DNA of 64,000 nucleotides from contig OY978530.1 in NCBI GenBank assembly GCA_963854835.1, positions 33,092,195-33,156,194 of the forward strand, read 5' to 3'. Under the pieces are notes generated by a model. The model was not told the origin of the DNA and did no database searches. It saw nothing but the letters and a program-made list of their open reading frames with translations. The DNA is from Megamerina dolium (lineage: Eukaryota > Arthropoda > Insecta > Diptera > Megamerinidae). Shown piece by piece: positions 19,497 through 30,857 of this stretch. Positions within the stretch are counted from its first letter, which is position 1, and each line of letters begins with the position of its first letter. The position numbers and the translations under genes are program-made.

Positions 19497-21134
19497 AAAG
19501 AGTTAGAAGAGCACATAGCGAAATTAACACCTGGTGAAGCGTCAGACTACTCTTTGTGGAAATCAGCAAAAAAATCAAATCGGCCAATTCTCACTGATTC
19601 CCCCATCCGTTTGAGTGACGGTAATTGGGCTAGAAGCAACTGTGAGAAGGGTTTGGCTTTTGCAAACCACCTAAAAAGTGTGTTTACACCCAATCCACCC
19701 TCTTCACAGTCCTCATTACCAATATTAACTTCTCAACCTTGCTCAATAACGCTCAAAATTAAAAAAAAGGACATATTCAAAGCAATTTATAAAGATTTAA
19801 ACCCAAAAAAATCACCTGGTCCAGATAAAATTACCGGTAAAATGATAAAAGAGCTACCTCCGGCTTCAGTAATTCATCTGATGCACATTTTCAATGCTAT
19901 CCTTCGTATTAAACACTATCCCAAATGCTGGAAAACTTCAAAAATTATTATGATAGCAAAACCAGGAAAAGACCCTACAAAAGTTGCATCGTACAGACCT
20001 ATCAGCCTCCTGCCTCTACTTTCTAAAGTATTCGAAAAGCTACTTGTCATGAATTTAACTCCATTCATTAATCTCAACCAACTGATTCCTCAACATCAGT
20101 TTGGATTTAGAAAACAGCACGGCACAATAGAACAAGTCCACCGCATTGTAACTCTGATAAGGAACACTTTTGAAGAAAAAAAGTATTGCTCAGCTGTCTT
20201 TCTTGATATCACTCAAGCTTTCGATAAAGTATGGCACGATGGCCTTATTTACAAACTCAAACTATTACTGCCTGCAAATGTCTCCTCATTGCTTAGTAGC
20301 TACCTCACGAAAAGACAAATTCTCGTACATCACAAGGATTACACAACAAATCCATTGGATATTCACGCTGGCGTTCCTCAAGGAAGCGTTTTGGGTCCCT
20401 TACTGTATCTCTTATACACTTCAGATATGCCCAACAATAACTATACATTCATATCGACCTTTGCTGATGATACGGCAATATTGTGCTCTCGCTCTAACCC
20501 CATAGAAGCTACTAAACTCCTGCAGACTCATGTCGATTCTCTCGAAATCTGGCTAGCAAAATGGCGTATAAAAGTCAATGAATCAAAGAGCGTACATGTA
20601 ACCTTCACGCTAAGGCTAGATACATGTCCCCCACTTAAAATTAATGGCCAATCAGTTCCACAATGTTCCTCAACAAAGTACTTGGGTATTCACCTCGACA
20701 GAAGGCTGACATGGAAAAATCACATAGAGGCAAAGAAAACTCAGATCAAGCTTAAAATGAATCAGTTATGGTGGCTGTTACACAAAAGATCAAAGTTGAA
20801 TCTTGAATACAAAGTGCTATTATATAAAGCAATCCTGAAACCAATCTGGACTTATGGTATTCAGTTTTGGGGCACCGCATCTCCCTCTAATATCGAAAAA
20901 TTGCAGCGAATACAATCCAAGTGTCTGCGAATTATTGTAAACGCGCCTTGGTATATGAGGAACGTTAACATCCATCGAGATTTAAATGTATCCACAATTT
21001 CTGAGGAAGTTGCAATGTCCTGCAGAAGCTACATTCAAAAATTACACAATCATCCGAATCCCCTTGCTAGGCAATTGTTGCTGAGCAAGGGGCATCGTCG
21101 ATTAAAAAGAAAAGACACACTGAATATGCTGTAA
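19497..21134 (+). CDS. Jockey reverse transcriptase (partial ORF2)
   Basis: The frame is open from the truncation point; the first ATG is at 19554, giving 526 codons. Motifs run in the usual order: SPGPDKITGKMIKELP, SYRPISLLPLLSKVFEKLL, AVFLDITQAFDKVWHD (first catalytic Asp), AGVPQGSVLGPLLY and STFADDTAIL with the FADD pair intact. Then KVNESKSVHVTF, KYLGIHLDRRLTWKNHI and ILKPIWTYGIQFWG follow. The endonuclease is absent because of truncation. Without the 5' promoter it is unlikely to be expressed as a LINE, but the reverse-transcriptase domain itself shows no lesion. Confidence 0.9.
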   Translation, partial: KELEEHIAKLTPGEASDYSLWKSAKKSNRPILTDSPIRLSDGNWARSNCEKGLAFANHLKSVFTPNPPSSQSSLPILTSQPCSITLKIKKKDIFKAIYKDLNPKKSPGPDKITGKMIKELPPASVIHLMHIFNAILRIKHYPKCWKTSKIIMIAKPGKDPTKVASYRPISLLPLLSKVFEKLLVMNLTPFINLNQLIPQHQFGFRKQHGTIEQVHRIVTLIRNTFEEKKYCSAVFLDITQAFDKVWHDGLIYKLKLLLPANVSSLLSSYLTKRQILVHHKDYTTNPLDIHAGVPQGSVLGPLLYLLYTSDMPNNNYTFISTFADDTAILCSRSNPIEATKLLQTHVDSLEIWLAKWRIKVNESKSVHVTFTLRLDTCPPLKINGQSVPQCSSTKYLGIHLDRRLTWKNHIEAKKTQIKLKMNQLWWLLHKRSKLNLEYKVLLYKAILKPIWTYGIQFWGTASPSNIEKLQRIQSKCLRIIVNAPWYMRNVNIHRDLNVSTISEEVAMSCRSYIQKLHNHPNPLARQLLLSKGHRRLKRKDTLNML

Positions 21135-21290
21135 AATTGCTACATCTCGCGACTCACCAAATTGTGATGGAACGTAGGGGATATCACATAGTTTTATTTA
21201 GTTTGTAAGATTTTAATACTTATTGTTAGTTTCTTGTATTTAAGAAAGATTCAATAAAAAAAAAATAAGCTAACAAAAAAAAAAAAAAAA
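19497..21290 (+). mobile_element. Jockey-clade LINE, copy 2, 5'-truncated with poly(A)
   Basis: Begins inside ORF2 and ends with AATAAA (about 21251) and a mixed A-rich tail (21256-21290). The overlap with copy 1 (5325-5988) is close to identical apart from scattered substitutions. 5' truncation and an A tail are the normal outcome of target-primed reverse transcription. The open frame shows it is younger than copy 1. Confidence 0.92.
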
Positions 21291-21479
21291 TCACAAATCA
21301 GCGGTTCAAGAGACGTGCACGTTAGATATTGTATCTGTCAATTATTCAACGGTCATGTATTGTATAAGTAATTTTTTAATATATGGAAACATATTTGATC
21401 TATTATAAACATAATAGAAATATATGCATTTGATATGAGCCTTACTGCCTTAATCTGAAATGAGTTCCTAAAATCCACA
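21291..21479. other. No recognisable gene
   Basis: Short AT-rich spacer between the Jockey tail and the 3' end of the minus-strand LINE. Confidence 0.4.
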
Positions 21480-23102
21480 TTAGGTAGGTAGGTAGGTAAG
21501 GTGTCTGTCATATGACGCACTTAGGCCTATTATGGCACATTGTGATACCACGGGAACTAGTCCCTCTCCTACTGGGCCCTCCCCAAACCATCCTGTCGAT
21601 TTGATAAAAGATATTATCTTTGTTATTTTTATGTCAGCAATTTGGGTAATGCTGTCAAGAGAGTCGATTCCGAGTGTGTTAAACCTTCTCCTGCACAGAG
21701 CCAAGCACCCACAGAGAAGATGTTCTATGATCTCTTCATATTGACAGCTTCTAAAATACTTATAATGCGGTACCCCTAGTCTACTAGCATGCCTACCAAT
21801 TAGGCAATGACTTGTTAGAACTCCGATTCTCCTTCAGAGATCCAGCCTATTGAATTTCATCAGTAGATTAGTCCAACTTAAGCTTCATTCCGGCCAAGTT
21901 AGCCTACTGGTTAGACAAGATGCCATCAGTCGCCAACGTGTGTTAGCAACATGGTGTACTTGTCAATTAACACTTTGCAAGTTGGCATCGGCATCGGCAC
22001 CGAAACCCTATCCGGGTGGAGTTTTAATGTTGTGCCCTGCCTGGCTAATTTATTTGCCCTGCAATTACCCTGGATATATCTATGTCCGGATACCCAAAGG
22101 ATATATATGGTGATGTACTGAACAAGTTCGCTTAGTAACTCGTAACATTCGATCAGTCTCTTTGATAAATGCCTTACAGATCGGAGAGATCTCAGACCTG
22201 CTTGGCTGTCCGAGTAAATATAAATTTCATTCGTTGTTCGAACGCAGCTCCTAACAATTACGAAGGCTTCATTTATGGCTTCAGCCTGGAATACACTACA
22301 ATGATCCGGCAAGCGGAAGGATAATTGGGTGCCCAGTACTTCAAAGAAGACACTCCCTCCCACTTCCTCATTTAATTTAGATCCATTTGTAAAGACGTTA
22401 ACCCTGTCGGTATAATTTATCTTACCATTATACCAGGCTTCTATTGAAGGGAAAATTGTAATGAAGGATTTATTTAAATGCAGTTTCGCCGAAATACAAA
22501 AGTCAGTGGTACTGGGAATGAGTGGAATAGTTCCTAAGATGGTTGAGTGTCCTCTAGCATAGGTAGCTAAAAAAGAGGAGCCTTAAAGCTGATTTAACTG
22601 CTAGCTATTTGCCGTTTAGGTCAATTGGTAAAAGATACAGCATGACATTTAATGCCGCTGTTGGGGTGGTTCTGGAAGCCCCACTTATGCAAAAGCCTGC
22701 TGCTCTTTGAATGCTTTCCATGCATCTAACCGCATTACCCTTATTAAGCGCCGGCCACCAAAGTAGGATGCCGTACGTTAAAATTGGTCTCACATCACTG
22801 CTGTACTAGTGAACTACCTGGGGTTTTGCAGTTCCATCTCGATCTCACCGCTCTTTTACACGAATAGAATGCTAAAGCTGCCATCCTCACTCTATCCTCT
22901 ACATTAATATTCCAAAGCAGCTTCCTGTCCAACATTAGTCCCATGTAGCGGGGTTTGTCACTAAATGACAATGCATTACCGTTCAAGGTTGGAGGTCTAA
23001 CATTATATAACCTGTGCCGTCTAGTAAACAGAATAAGTTCACTTTTATTGGCGTCAACCATGCGTATCGCGACGCTACCGCTGAGAAAAACACCCCCCTT
23101 CA
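21480..23102 (-). pseudogene. R1/LOA-like LINE, 3' half (RT C-terminus, RNase H, 3' tail)
   Basis: Minus strand. At the right is the post-catalytic RT segment (ANKSELILFTRRHRLYNVRP, PRYMGLMLDRKLLWNINVED). RPILTYGILLWWPALNKG follows near 22790. An RNase H domain lies at 22363-21926 (DSQAGLRSLRSVRHL, LWVSGHRYIQGNCRANKLAR), where the usual A-D-E-L-A has become A-N-K-L-A. The element ends at 21480 with GTGGTATCACAATGTGCC, GGCCTAAGTGCG and (CCTA)n. An RTE copy (23103-24582) splits it from its upstream part at 24590-25015. An RNase H plus simple-repeat tail fits the R1/LOA/I group. Confidence 0.75.
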
Positions 23103-24582
23103 GAAAAACCTTGCTTGCAGGTGCCACGCGAGGTGTTAAGGAGCTGTACAGAGAGAAGAGGAGTGTGGAGAAACGTATTTTCAGGCGTAAGAAGAGAGCT
23201 AGAAATACGCGAGTGTAAGGAGATAAAGATGTGTAGAGATAAGAGTAAAACTTGAAAACTTTTTGAAAAGATCTAGCATCTGAGTGGCAGTTTAAATCCT
23301 GCAGCCTCTTCCTATCGTAACAACAATGGGAATCTGGTTACAGATGTCCACGTTACTGAATGGCGACGCATCGAACAATCTCGCCAGTGAAAGAGGTCTC
23401 CCGAATTCCTCAATCGTGGATGATGGTGTAGATGTTCCACCATGACGAGGTCAGAGAGGCCATTTCTATGCTGAAAAACAACAAAGCTGCAGGTGCTTAT
23501 AACCTTCCTTCCGAGTTGCTTAAGACCGGAGGTTGTTTAAAAATATGATTGAATGAAAGCATACCCGATGATTAGACGCTCAGTGTTCTCTGTCCCGTAC
23601 ATAAGCAAGGAAACCTCACAATTTGCGTTAACTACCGTGGAATAAGTCTTCTTAGCATCGCATACAAGGTTCTTTTGAGTGTACTGTGTGAAAGATTAAA
23701 GCCTATGCTTAACATCCTGATTGGACCTTATGAGTGGTAAGTCCATCATCGACCAAATTTTCACACTATGCCAAATACTGGAGAAGACCCAAGAAAAACA
23801 GATCAACACACATAATCTAATTGTTAATTATGAAGCCGCTTTCAACATTCCAGTAAGGGATTACCTCTGCACAACAGTGTCTGAGTTCGGTATCCCTGTG
23901 AAGCTATCTTCAACAAAAGTGCCATGTTATTGGCGTGTTCATGCGATATTGACATAATCGGCATAAACACACGAGCAGTCAGTGCAGCATTCTCAGAGTT
24001 GGAAGAGTCGTGTCGAATGGGCCTCAAGGCGGGCGAGGGCAAGAAGAAGTACCTAGTATCAACAAACAAAGAGTCCCGGTGTTTTGGACAGCACGTCACT
24101 GTTGACAACTACGCTTTAGAAGTAGTAAGGGACTTTATCTATCTTGGAACCTGCATTAACACCAGTAATGACATCAGCCTGGAGACTAAAAAGCCGAGCA
24201 CTCTCTCGAGAAACGAAAACCACACTCTGCAAGTCTCTCATCAGCCCTGTCCTTACATATGGCGCCAAAAGTTGGAAGTTTGGTTTTCGAGAGAAAAGTA
24301 CTACACAAGATCTTTGGACTTATTTGAGTTGATGGCGGATAGGTCAAGTCGAGCGAATTGAAGAACACTCTCCGGCTAAGAAGGTGTTATATTCGGAGCC
24401 CGCTGGTGGACGACGCAGAAGAGGCAGATCTAACTTCCGGTGGAAAGATCTAGTACTGGAGAATTTGTCAGCGTTTGGATTTTCTAACTGGCGCCAACCT
24501 GCGAAGGAAAGAGCTGGCTGACGAACCATGCTAGATTCGGCGGAAATCGATTTTCGGTTATAATGGCCACATAAGTATGTAA
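23103..24582 (+). pseudogene. RTE-type LINE copy inserted in the minus-strand LINE
   Basis: 5'-truncated RTE starting where the intact family reads CAGAAAAACCCTGCGTGCAG (compare about 48361). It has decayed RT segments (a K-I-F-T-L-C-Q-I-L-E-K-T-Q-E-K block near 23755, ACSCDIDIIGINTRAVSA near 23930 where YADD is destroyed, SRCFGQHVTVDNYALEVVRD near 24080). The C-terminus (HSPAKKVLYSEPAGGRRRRG-like) is near 24370-24430. It ends with ATGGCCACATAAGTATGTAAG, the family 3' tail. Multiple deletions and frameshifts are present. Confidence 0.8.
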
Positions 24583-25015
24583 GTTATTGCGTTAACACCT
24601 AAACTAGACTTCATTCAATAAGCCTTACATAATATTACTGAGGATATTCGGAAATTTCCTTCTTAATGTAATCGCAACATCATCAATATATTTATTACCA
24701 GAACTCACAACAGAGGGAAACACTCCGCCTTCTGCTGACGGATCTGCGCACCGTCGAGCACCCTAACGTTGAATTCACAAGCCTGCTTATGAGCATTTGT
24801 CCAATGAAGTTCACAAGATCCCCGTTTATTCCCAGATTCATCAGTGCGCTAGTTATTACTCTAGGCTGGATGTTGTTAAAAGCGCCCCCAATATCTAAGA
24901 AGGCTACTAATATATATTCTGCCATTGATTTCAGAACTTCTGTGATAAGTGAATTCAATCCTGTTTCTGTGGATTTTCCTTGGCAGTAAGCATGTAGTGA
25001 TTTCGCAATGTGCGA
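24583..25015 (-). pseudogene. R1/LOA-like LINE, upstream RT segment
   Basis: Minus strand frame 24958-24695 reads ILVAFLDIGGAFNNIQPRVI, the first catalytic Asp region. VVSSGNKYIDDVAITLRRKF follows near 24700-24650; there the DD pair is kept in a Y-I-D-D context, out of frame. The chain then continues on the other side of the inserted RTE at 23102. The element is 5'-truncated near 25015. Confidence 0.75.
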
Positions 25016-25569
25016 TTAACTGCTCTAACGCTTTTGGTAGAAATTATGACAGACTGATGTGTGATGTGTGACAACTTTCACTTCCGTCCATAAAATGGGA
25101 TTATGAGATTAAAAACAACATTACTCTAAACATAGTTTTGTTCAACACAATCGAACAATAATATAAAAAAAACACATTCCCATATTTATCATTCGCTGTT
25201 AACAGTTGGAGCCACAGACGATAGATGCAAATGTGGTAAAATTCATTACTAGAATTTATTATATTATAGAAATACGCACTTGTATATTTGTGGAATAATA
25301 TCTCTTATATTTCTGCAATGAACTGCCATGCCGCTTTTTACATTTATTGTTGAATATTTGACATTTGCGTTCATTCAACAACGCCTACAACACTTGAAAA
25401 ATGTGTGTTTTGTCTCATTAATTTGGTCTACTTCACTGGGAGATATAATTAAATATTCCAGATGCAACACAATTCTTCTACTTATATTTTTAATACTCCT
25501 ACTTATAGTTGGCTTCTTCTATCTTCTAAAACATCCAAATCGCATTCAGTTCGCTTCATACTTTTATTT
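25016..25569. other. No recognised gene
   Basis: Holds an 84-codon hydrophobic plus-strand frame (25328-25582, with ILLLIFLILLLIVGFFYLL). In an AT-rich region such Leu/Ile/Phe-rich frames arise easily, and I see no start context, homology or neighbour that supports a gene. Confidence 0.35.
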
Positions 25570-26080
25570 ATTGGGTGTGTGAATTAGTAACCGGCCTTTT
25601 TAATCTTCAAAAATAATTTATTTTTAAGAATTCTGAAAAAAACATGTCATTTAAAGTATTGTTCATCAGAAACTACGACATTTACCTTTCTGGCAATTTA
25701 TGGATTCCATCCCAAAAGAAGTTTGCCAGCTTGGCGGAATCGGGCCAATTTTTTATTCCGGTGACTGAAGTGAAGCGTATTCCATTAAGGGCGTTCTGCA
25801 TGGACCGGAACAAGTGGTAATCCGAAAGCGCCAGGTCTGGGCTATAAGGCGGGTGAGGTAGAACTTCCCATCCGCTTTAACAAGATTTTTGACAATCAAA
25901 CGCAAACCATTCCTCACACTGTGGGAGAGAATTGTCGCCATACAATTCCACTAGCAAAAGTTGACTTTCAGCCGTACTTTTCTTTGCAAAAAAAGTAACT
26001 TAACAAAGCTTCCCACAAATGCTGTTTTTTTCGACAATTCTTAAAATTTTCCATTGTGAAAACAAATATGATGCGCGCAA
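25570..26080 (-). pseudogene. Collapsed mariner element (N-terminus joined to C-terminus)
   Basis: Minus strand, read with frameshifts. The N-terminal helix-turn-helix region is present (MENFKN at about 26055, then YGDNSLPQCEEWFAF-like). It passes straight to the C-terminal catalytic part, [20 protein letters not shown] with the third catalytic Asp, and a PERY-like end near 25640. The centre of the transposase, with the first two Asp residues, is missing. The TATTGGGTGTGTGAATTAGT end at about 25573 looks like a terminal inverted repeat. A related but different collapsed mariner is at 41032-41854. Confidence 0.75.
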
Positions 26081-28205
26081 CCAAATTGAAAACTTTTGAC
26101 TGATTTTGACGACAAATAAATACACATTTAAAATGAAATTTTGCAGATAAGGCGATAGTGAATCGTTAAGTATTCATTGCAGTATTCCCAAATTCATTCC
26201 AGTATTCGAATCCCATATTGAAACTGTTTCAATAAACGATTCAAAGATTTTGACAAAATAAGACCAATGATTGGGCTAATTGAAAGGTAATTTATTTGTG
26301 CCGTTTGCCATTTCAATGGCGGAATGAAGATAGAGTTGGAAATTCTGCAACTGGATCCTCTAGTGCCCCTCGATAGTGATTGACATTTATCGAGAAACGT
26401 ACTTGAAATATAATATCCTAATTTAATGCAATCAACATTCATATAAACAGTATTCCATATTTGGGTGGATATTTGCGAACACTTGTTCTCTTGGGAACAA
26501 TGGTTTCCAACCCTTACCAATGGGTTTGAGAGGTAGGTATGGTTTTCATCCCATTCCCCCCATTTGCAGATATATTAGTTCTTTGTTAAAAAATGTATTA
26601 CGTTTATATGCACTTATATTGCATATACAAACAAGTTTGTCTCTAAAATCTAATTTGTCTATCATCATTTAATGCTCCTCAGTTCTACTATTCCTCCATA
26701 AAATTATCTTTCACCTACAATCTTAAAAATGTGTGAAGTTATTTTTTTGTTTCATGTCAGTGAAACAACTAAAAATGAGTAATTTTCAAAAAAGGGAAAA
26801 TAATTTTTTCCGAATTTCATCGACTATAACTCAGTCAAATTTATTCCTAGATTAAACGTAACGAGTAGAGTGTTAAGTCCAGCACCTGATTTTTATAGTC
26901 TGCATTTTTTTTTTTTTTTTTGGCAGAAGAGTGATAGTAAGTTTTTATTTTGTTTTTTACCTCAGCCTCTACAGAATTATCAATGCACAACTGCGGCATC
27001 TCTTTTGTGCTTACTTTTATAATGATTTGATGGAAAACACTATAAATATTCTTGAATTTTATGCGTTCATGAAGTTTCGTAATTTCATGTGCTTCCCATC
27101 TGAATGCATAAAATAAACTAAACAACTTTCGCAATAAGACTCTCAGTGGAGAGTGGCCGTTGAGTGTGAGTTCACATGTGACAAATGAGTAAGTAAATCG
27201 TTACGGGAAGAAAATTAGCAGTACTCGGCCAAGTAAACAAAATGTGATTCCAGGAGCTATCTCTTCACTGTGGCTGACTCGTCCAACAACTCTCCTTAGT
27301 TTAGATGAAACGAGCACTCGGCCGAGTTACTGTCTCGCCCCTCTATTCGTTACGTGTAATCAAGGCAATAATCCAATTCAGCATATGGTCGAAAGGAAGA
27401 AGACCCCATGTTTTAGAAGATGCTCAAATCATATTTTATCGATAAACTGATTTCGAGATTTTTGCCAGTAACACAAAAAAGTGCTAAAGAAATATTTTTC
27501 GCGAATGTTTCGAAAATGCTTCTTTGGAAAAATAAATGAGTGTGTTGTTTCCAATTTTGTTTAGACTTAAATTTAATAGATGAAAAGTTCTTTTTCAAGT
27601 GTAGAAATGTTAGTCCTGGGCAAGGATTGTCTCATAAAAGACTAACTAACTAGACTAACTAGTAATTAAGTCTCAGTCCTTAAAGTCCGACAAAGAGGTT
27701 GCACCGCTCCATTAATTTCAGCTCGTGTGTTGCCACCAAAAGCTTGATATTTTGAGAAAAGGAAACTGTAACGCATTCGTGTCAGTTCAATTCTAATTTC
27801 TTCCAATATTTCCATCAATTTCCATATGCTGACCTAGATCAATCAACACCTAGATTGCAGCAAAATCTAATGCTTAGAATTGGTCATACATATATAACAC
27901 ATAAAGTGGCGTCACACAAATTCATAATTGTGTAAACACAATATAATGATATTCTATATCAATGCAAGTGATCGAAAATATCAACATATCGTGTTGCCTG
28001 CTCATTTAAAGAAAAACGAAATGTAAACGAAAGTAGATGTGGATGTATGAATATGTATGTGTATAATGATATGCATATGTTGACCGTATGTGTAGTTGAT
28101 GTATCATGCAAGCATGTTTGTATATACGTAATGTGTTGTTGTGCAGTACAGTATAGTGTATGTACAATGGTATGCATATGTACTACATAATAAACAAATA
28201 TTGTT
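26081..28205. other. No recognised gene in about 2.1 kb
   Basis: AT-rich sequence with scattered short frames, the longest a 108-codon minus-strand frame at 26194-26520 without recognisable motifs. A poly-T tract lies at 26907-26922. From 28030 to 28200 the sequence is rich in TATGTA/CATATG, as in degenerate microsatellites. I cannot assign anything. Confidence 0.4.
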
Positions 28206-29175
28206 GGAGTGCAAATGACGAAATTAATTAAAAAAAATTTCATTTCACACATTACTCGACGTTTCGCTTAATTTTTTAGCATCTTCAGAGGCGTTTAATT
28301 CTTCTTAGTTTTTGTACGAAACACATATAAATTTTGTACAAAAAACACTCAAAAAAACAACTAACATTTTAACATTGCACTTGCACTTACACTTTTAATA
28401 TTTTGTGTTGGAAACAATTTTTAAATAAATAAATAGCTAGTATAAATATAAATAAAATTTAAAAACTACTTCACAAGTGATGGTTTCTACCACCGTCAAA
28501 TATCAGTGTTGTTCACGTCGTCAATTCAAGCATATAGCATATACACCACTTATTTTATATGTGTCCTCTTTCTGATTCATTGCCTTATCTCTCTGCTGAA
28601 TTCGTAGGGTCTCTAATGTGTATCTTGTTCTTCCTTTATTTTCTTTGTCTAATATTTTTACGTTGACGAAGTTTGCCACTGTTTAATACCATAAGTTGTG
28701 TTAGTGCTGTTGTCGTCTTCTTCTTTTTTATGTCCACTTCGTGTTCAGACTTTCGTACTTTTAACGTTCGTTTTGTTGTCCCTATATATACTTTATTTTT
28801 GTACCATAAGCTTCTCTCCAACATTTCTCTTTAACTCTCACTCTAACTTTCTCTTCAGTACTAACAACAATGGATAGAGTGTAGCCTCAAGAGTCGTCTA
28901 AAATCAAATCTTGTTGTTGGCTCTAATAATACTAACTAACTTGACGTCGTTGTTCGCAAAAAGTGGATCAATTTATCTTCATTCTTGCCTTCTGTTACCG
29001 AGAAATCTATAATGAACTATGTAGCATGCAGGTGTGGATGTAAATTTGATGACGCTATAAATTGATAAAAAAAAGATGTGGGTATTGATTCCCTAAAACG
29101 AATTAATTTAAATTTAGGCATTCATTTCATTTCAACACTACTCAATCCTTCGCTTTGGCCTACTGATGTGAAAGT
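28206..29175 (-). pseudogene. Penelope-like element remnant with GIY-YIG endonuclease
   Basis: Minus strand frame 28824-28636 reads YKNKVYIGTTKRTLKVRKSE followed by H-E-V-D-I. It matches the GIY-YIG endonuclease of Penelope-like retroelements (x-Y-I-G-x-T-x-R-x-L-x-x-R-x-x-x-H). Downstream, near 28300-28240, CTCTGAAGATGCTAAAAAAT followed by AAACGTCGAGTAATGTGTG is the conserved 3' region of this class. Upstream to 29170 there are broken frames that may be the RT-endonuclease linker. The reverse transcriptase itself was not found. Confidence 0.7.
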
Positions 29176-29246
29176 TCCCCCCCTTAATTTTTTCCAAAAG
29201 CAAAGTATCTCTGCAGAGCTAACATAGATAACTCAAACATGAATAA

Positions 29247-29695
29247 TAGCCTAGACAGACGGCAGTGTTAATCCGGATTACTGGCGCACTTAATTCGAAT
29301 AAAATATTAACCTGACAGATGGCAGTATTGCGGATTAACTAAACGGCTGATTGCTGTTTTATTAGGTCTGCTCACTTACATTGCTATCACTATCAATTTC
29401 TGTCATCTGTCACTCTCGATATGAGAAAATGTACAAGAAGTACGTGAACTGAAAACTATCAGAAACATGTAAATTGACATTCACAGTTCGTAATTGACAG
29501 CTGGATTTATTTGTTCGCCAACGCCTTTCATTCACAATAGAAAATTTTCAGCAGTGTTGCCATAGCAAATTGCCCTAATCCTCTTTTATTTTGAGAATTA
29601 ACTCATAGAGTTAATGTCGATTAGCTGCAGTTAATGCCCGAGTTAATTCGAATTAACTCGGTAATTCGGAATTAGGCTGCCGGCTGTCTAGGCTA
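29247..29695. mobile_element. MITE family 1, copy 2
   Basis: 449 bp, terminal inverted repeats TAGCCTAGACAGACGGCAG and (reverse) TAGCCTAGACAGCCGGCAG. The internal sequence is closely similar to copy 1 at 2694-3191, with a ~60-bp internal deletion after the TTCGCCAACGCCTTTCA position. It has no coding capacity. Confidence 0.85.
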
Positions 29696-29699
29696 TAAT

Positions 29700-30850
29700 G
29701 CACAATATCAAAATATTCAAGCATCAAATGATAACAGCTGCACTAATGTCATATAAACCTATTATCAAAGTGCCGCCGAACTTCGTACTAAATCAAATTC
29801 ACTTTTTCTGGGAACAGCTCAAGTGGACTATGATCTAATTGTTATAACTGAGACATGGCTAAATGATGACTTCTGTGATGAAGAATTCTTCAATTTAAGT
29901 TTGTATCATGTGTTTCGTAAGGATCTTGATGTTACTAAAACTGGATGTAAACATGGTGGAGAAATCCTCATAGCTGTGAGGCATTTGTTTAGTTCCTCGC
30001 TTGTAGAGTTATATAACTCGGCTTCGATTCTGGCTCAACTTTGCGTTTCTATTTGTGGGACCGTTTAGTCGTTGCTCATATGTGTTGCCTTTATTCCCCC
30101 GAATAGTTCATTCAAATTATATAAAACCAATATGGATAATGTAGGTGCCGTAGCTCAGTGGCTAGTGCGTTGGCCTTCTGATCTGTAGGTCGTGGGTTCA
30201 ATCCCAGGCTGAAGCATAACAAACTTTGTTATCGAAACGATTTCTTTTTCGAATGGTACCCACCTGACGGCAGGAATTGGCAATTATTATTTGCTAATAC
30301 TTCTTAAAAAGAGCTCTGTGACAAAACTAAGTTAAAGTGATGTCACAAGGATTCTGCCGTTTGGAAGCGGCTAATATAAGTACGTCCCTTCTAATGCTGT
30401 CCAAATTTAACACCCACAACAATGCTGGAAGAAAAGCTCTGTGGTATCGCAATGGGCTTTTCTGGCCTAAGTGTGTCTTCGCACAGAGAGGCCAGGCACA
30501 TAACCTAAACTAACTTAATATGGATAATATTAATTATGTATCTACATAATGGTGATACTCTTACTCCATCTAATACTTGTAGTGAAATAGAATTGTATGT
30601 CTTTGATTTTTTTCCTAGACCTTGATCTTGTACAAATTAATGACTGCTCAGATAAGCTAATAATTTAAGTTACGCCTGAACTCAAAAGATTTAAAAATCT
30701 TAGAAATAAGTTCTACAAGAAATATCTAACAAATAATACTGTAAATTACTTTATTCAGTATAAATAACTATTATATGTGATTAAACGCACTAGCATTGAA
30801 TTATACGTTTGTTATATGTAATAATAAACTCATTAGACTTTTATTGTATA
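29700..30850 (+). pseudogene. Jockey-superfamily LINE, endonuclease and linker, split by a SINE
   Basis: Plus-strand frame 29823-30068 reads YDLIVITETWLNDDF, then FNLSLYHVFRKD and GGEILIAVRHLFSSSLVELY, an APE-type endonuclease N-terminal half. After a break the sequence continues as a CCLYSPE-like block. It is interrupted by the SINE at 30141-30516 and resumes with a block whose translation resembles PELKRFKNLRNKFYKKYL (about 30680-30730), the linker before the reverse transcriptase. No RT domain follows. Confidence 0.75.
30141..30516 (+). mobile_element. Full-length tRNA-derived SINE, tail type B
   Basis: 376 bp flanked by a perfect 12-bp target duplication AATATGGATAAT (30129-30140 and 30517-30528). 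The pol III A box (TAGCTCAGTGGCTAGTG) and B box (GGTTCAATCCC) lie in a tRNA-like head. The body is shared with the 1.0-kb SINE. The tail reads GTGGTATCGCAATGGGC...GGCCTAAGTGTGTC and ends AACCTAAACTAACTTA. That tail is shared with the 3' end of the LINE at 21480-21560, not with the tail of the 1.0-kb SINE. Confidence 0.95.
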
Positions 30851-30857
30851 TTATTGT

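Noticed and set aside
25328..25582. Small membrane protein
   Set aside because: Hydrophobic composition follows from T-rich sequence; no start context, homology or conserved neighbours.
27959..28252. Tyr/His-rich minus-strand frame as a gene
   Set aside because: It comes from degenerate TATGTA/CATATG repeats next to the Penelope remnant.
30141..30215. tRNA gene on the plus strand
   Set aside because: Same reason: it is the head of a SINE with target duplications at the SINE ends.
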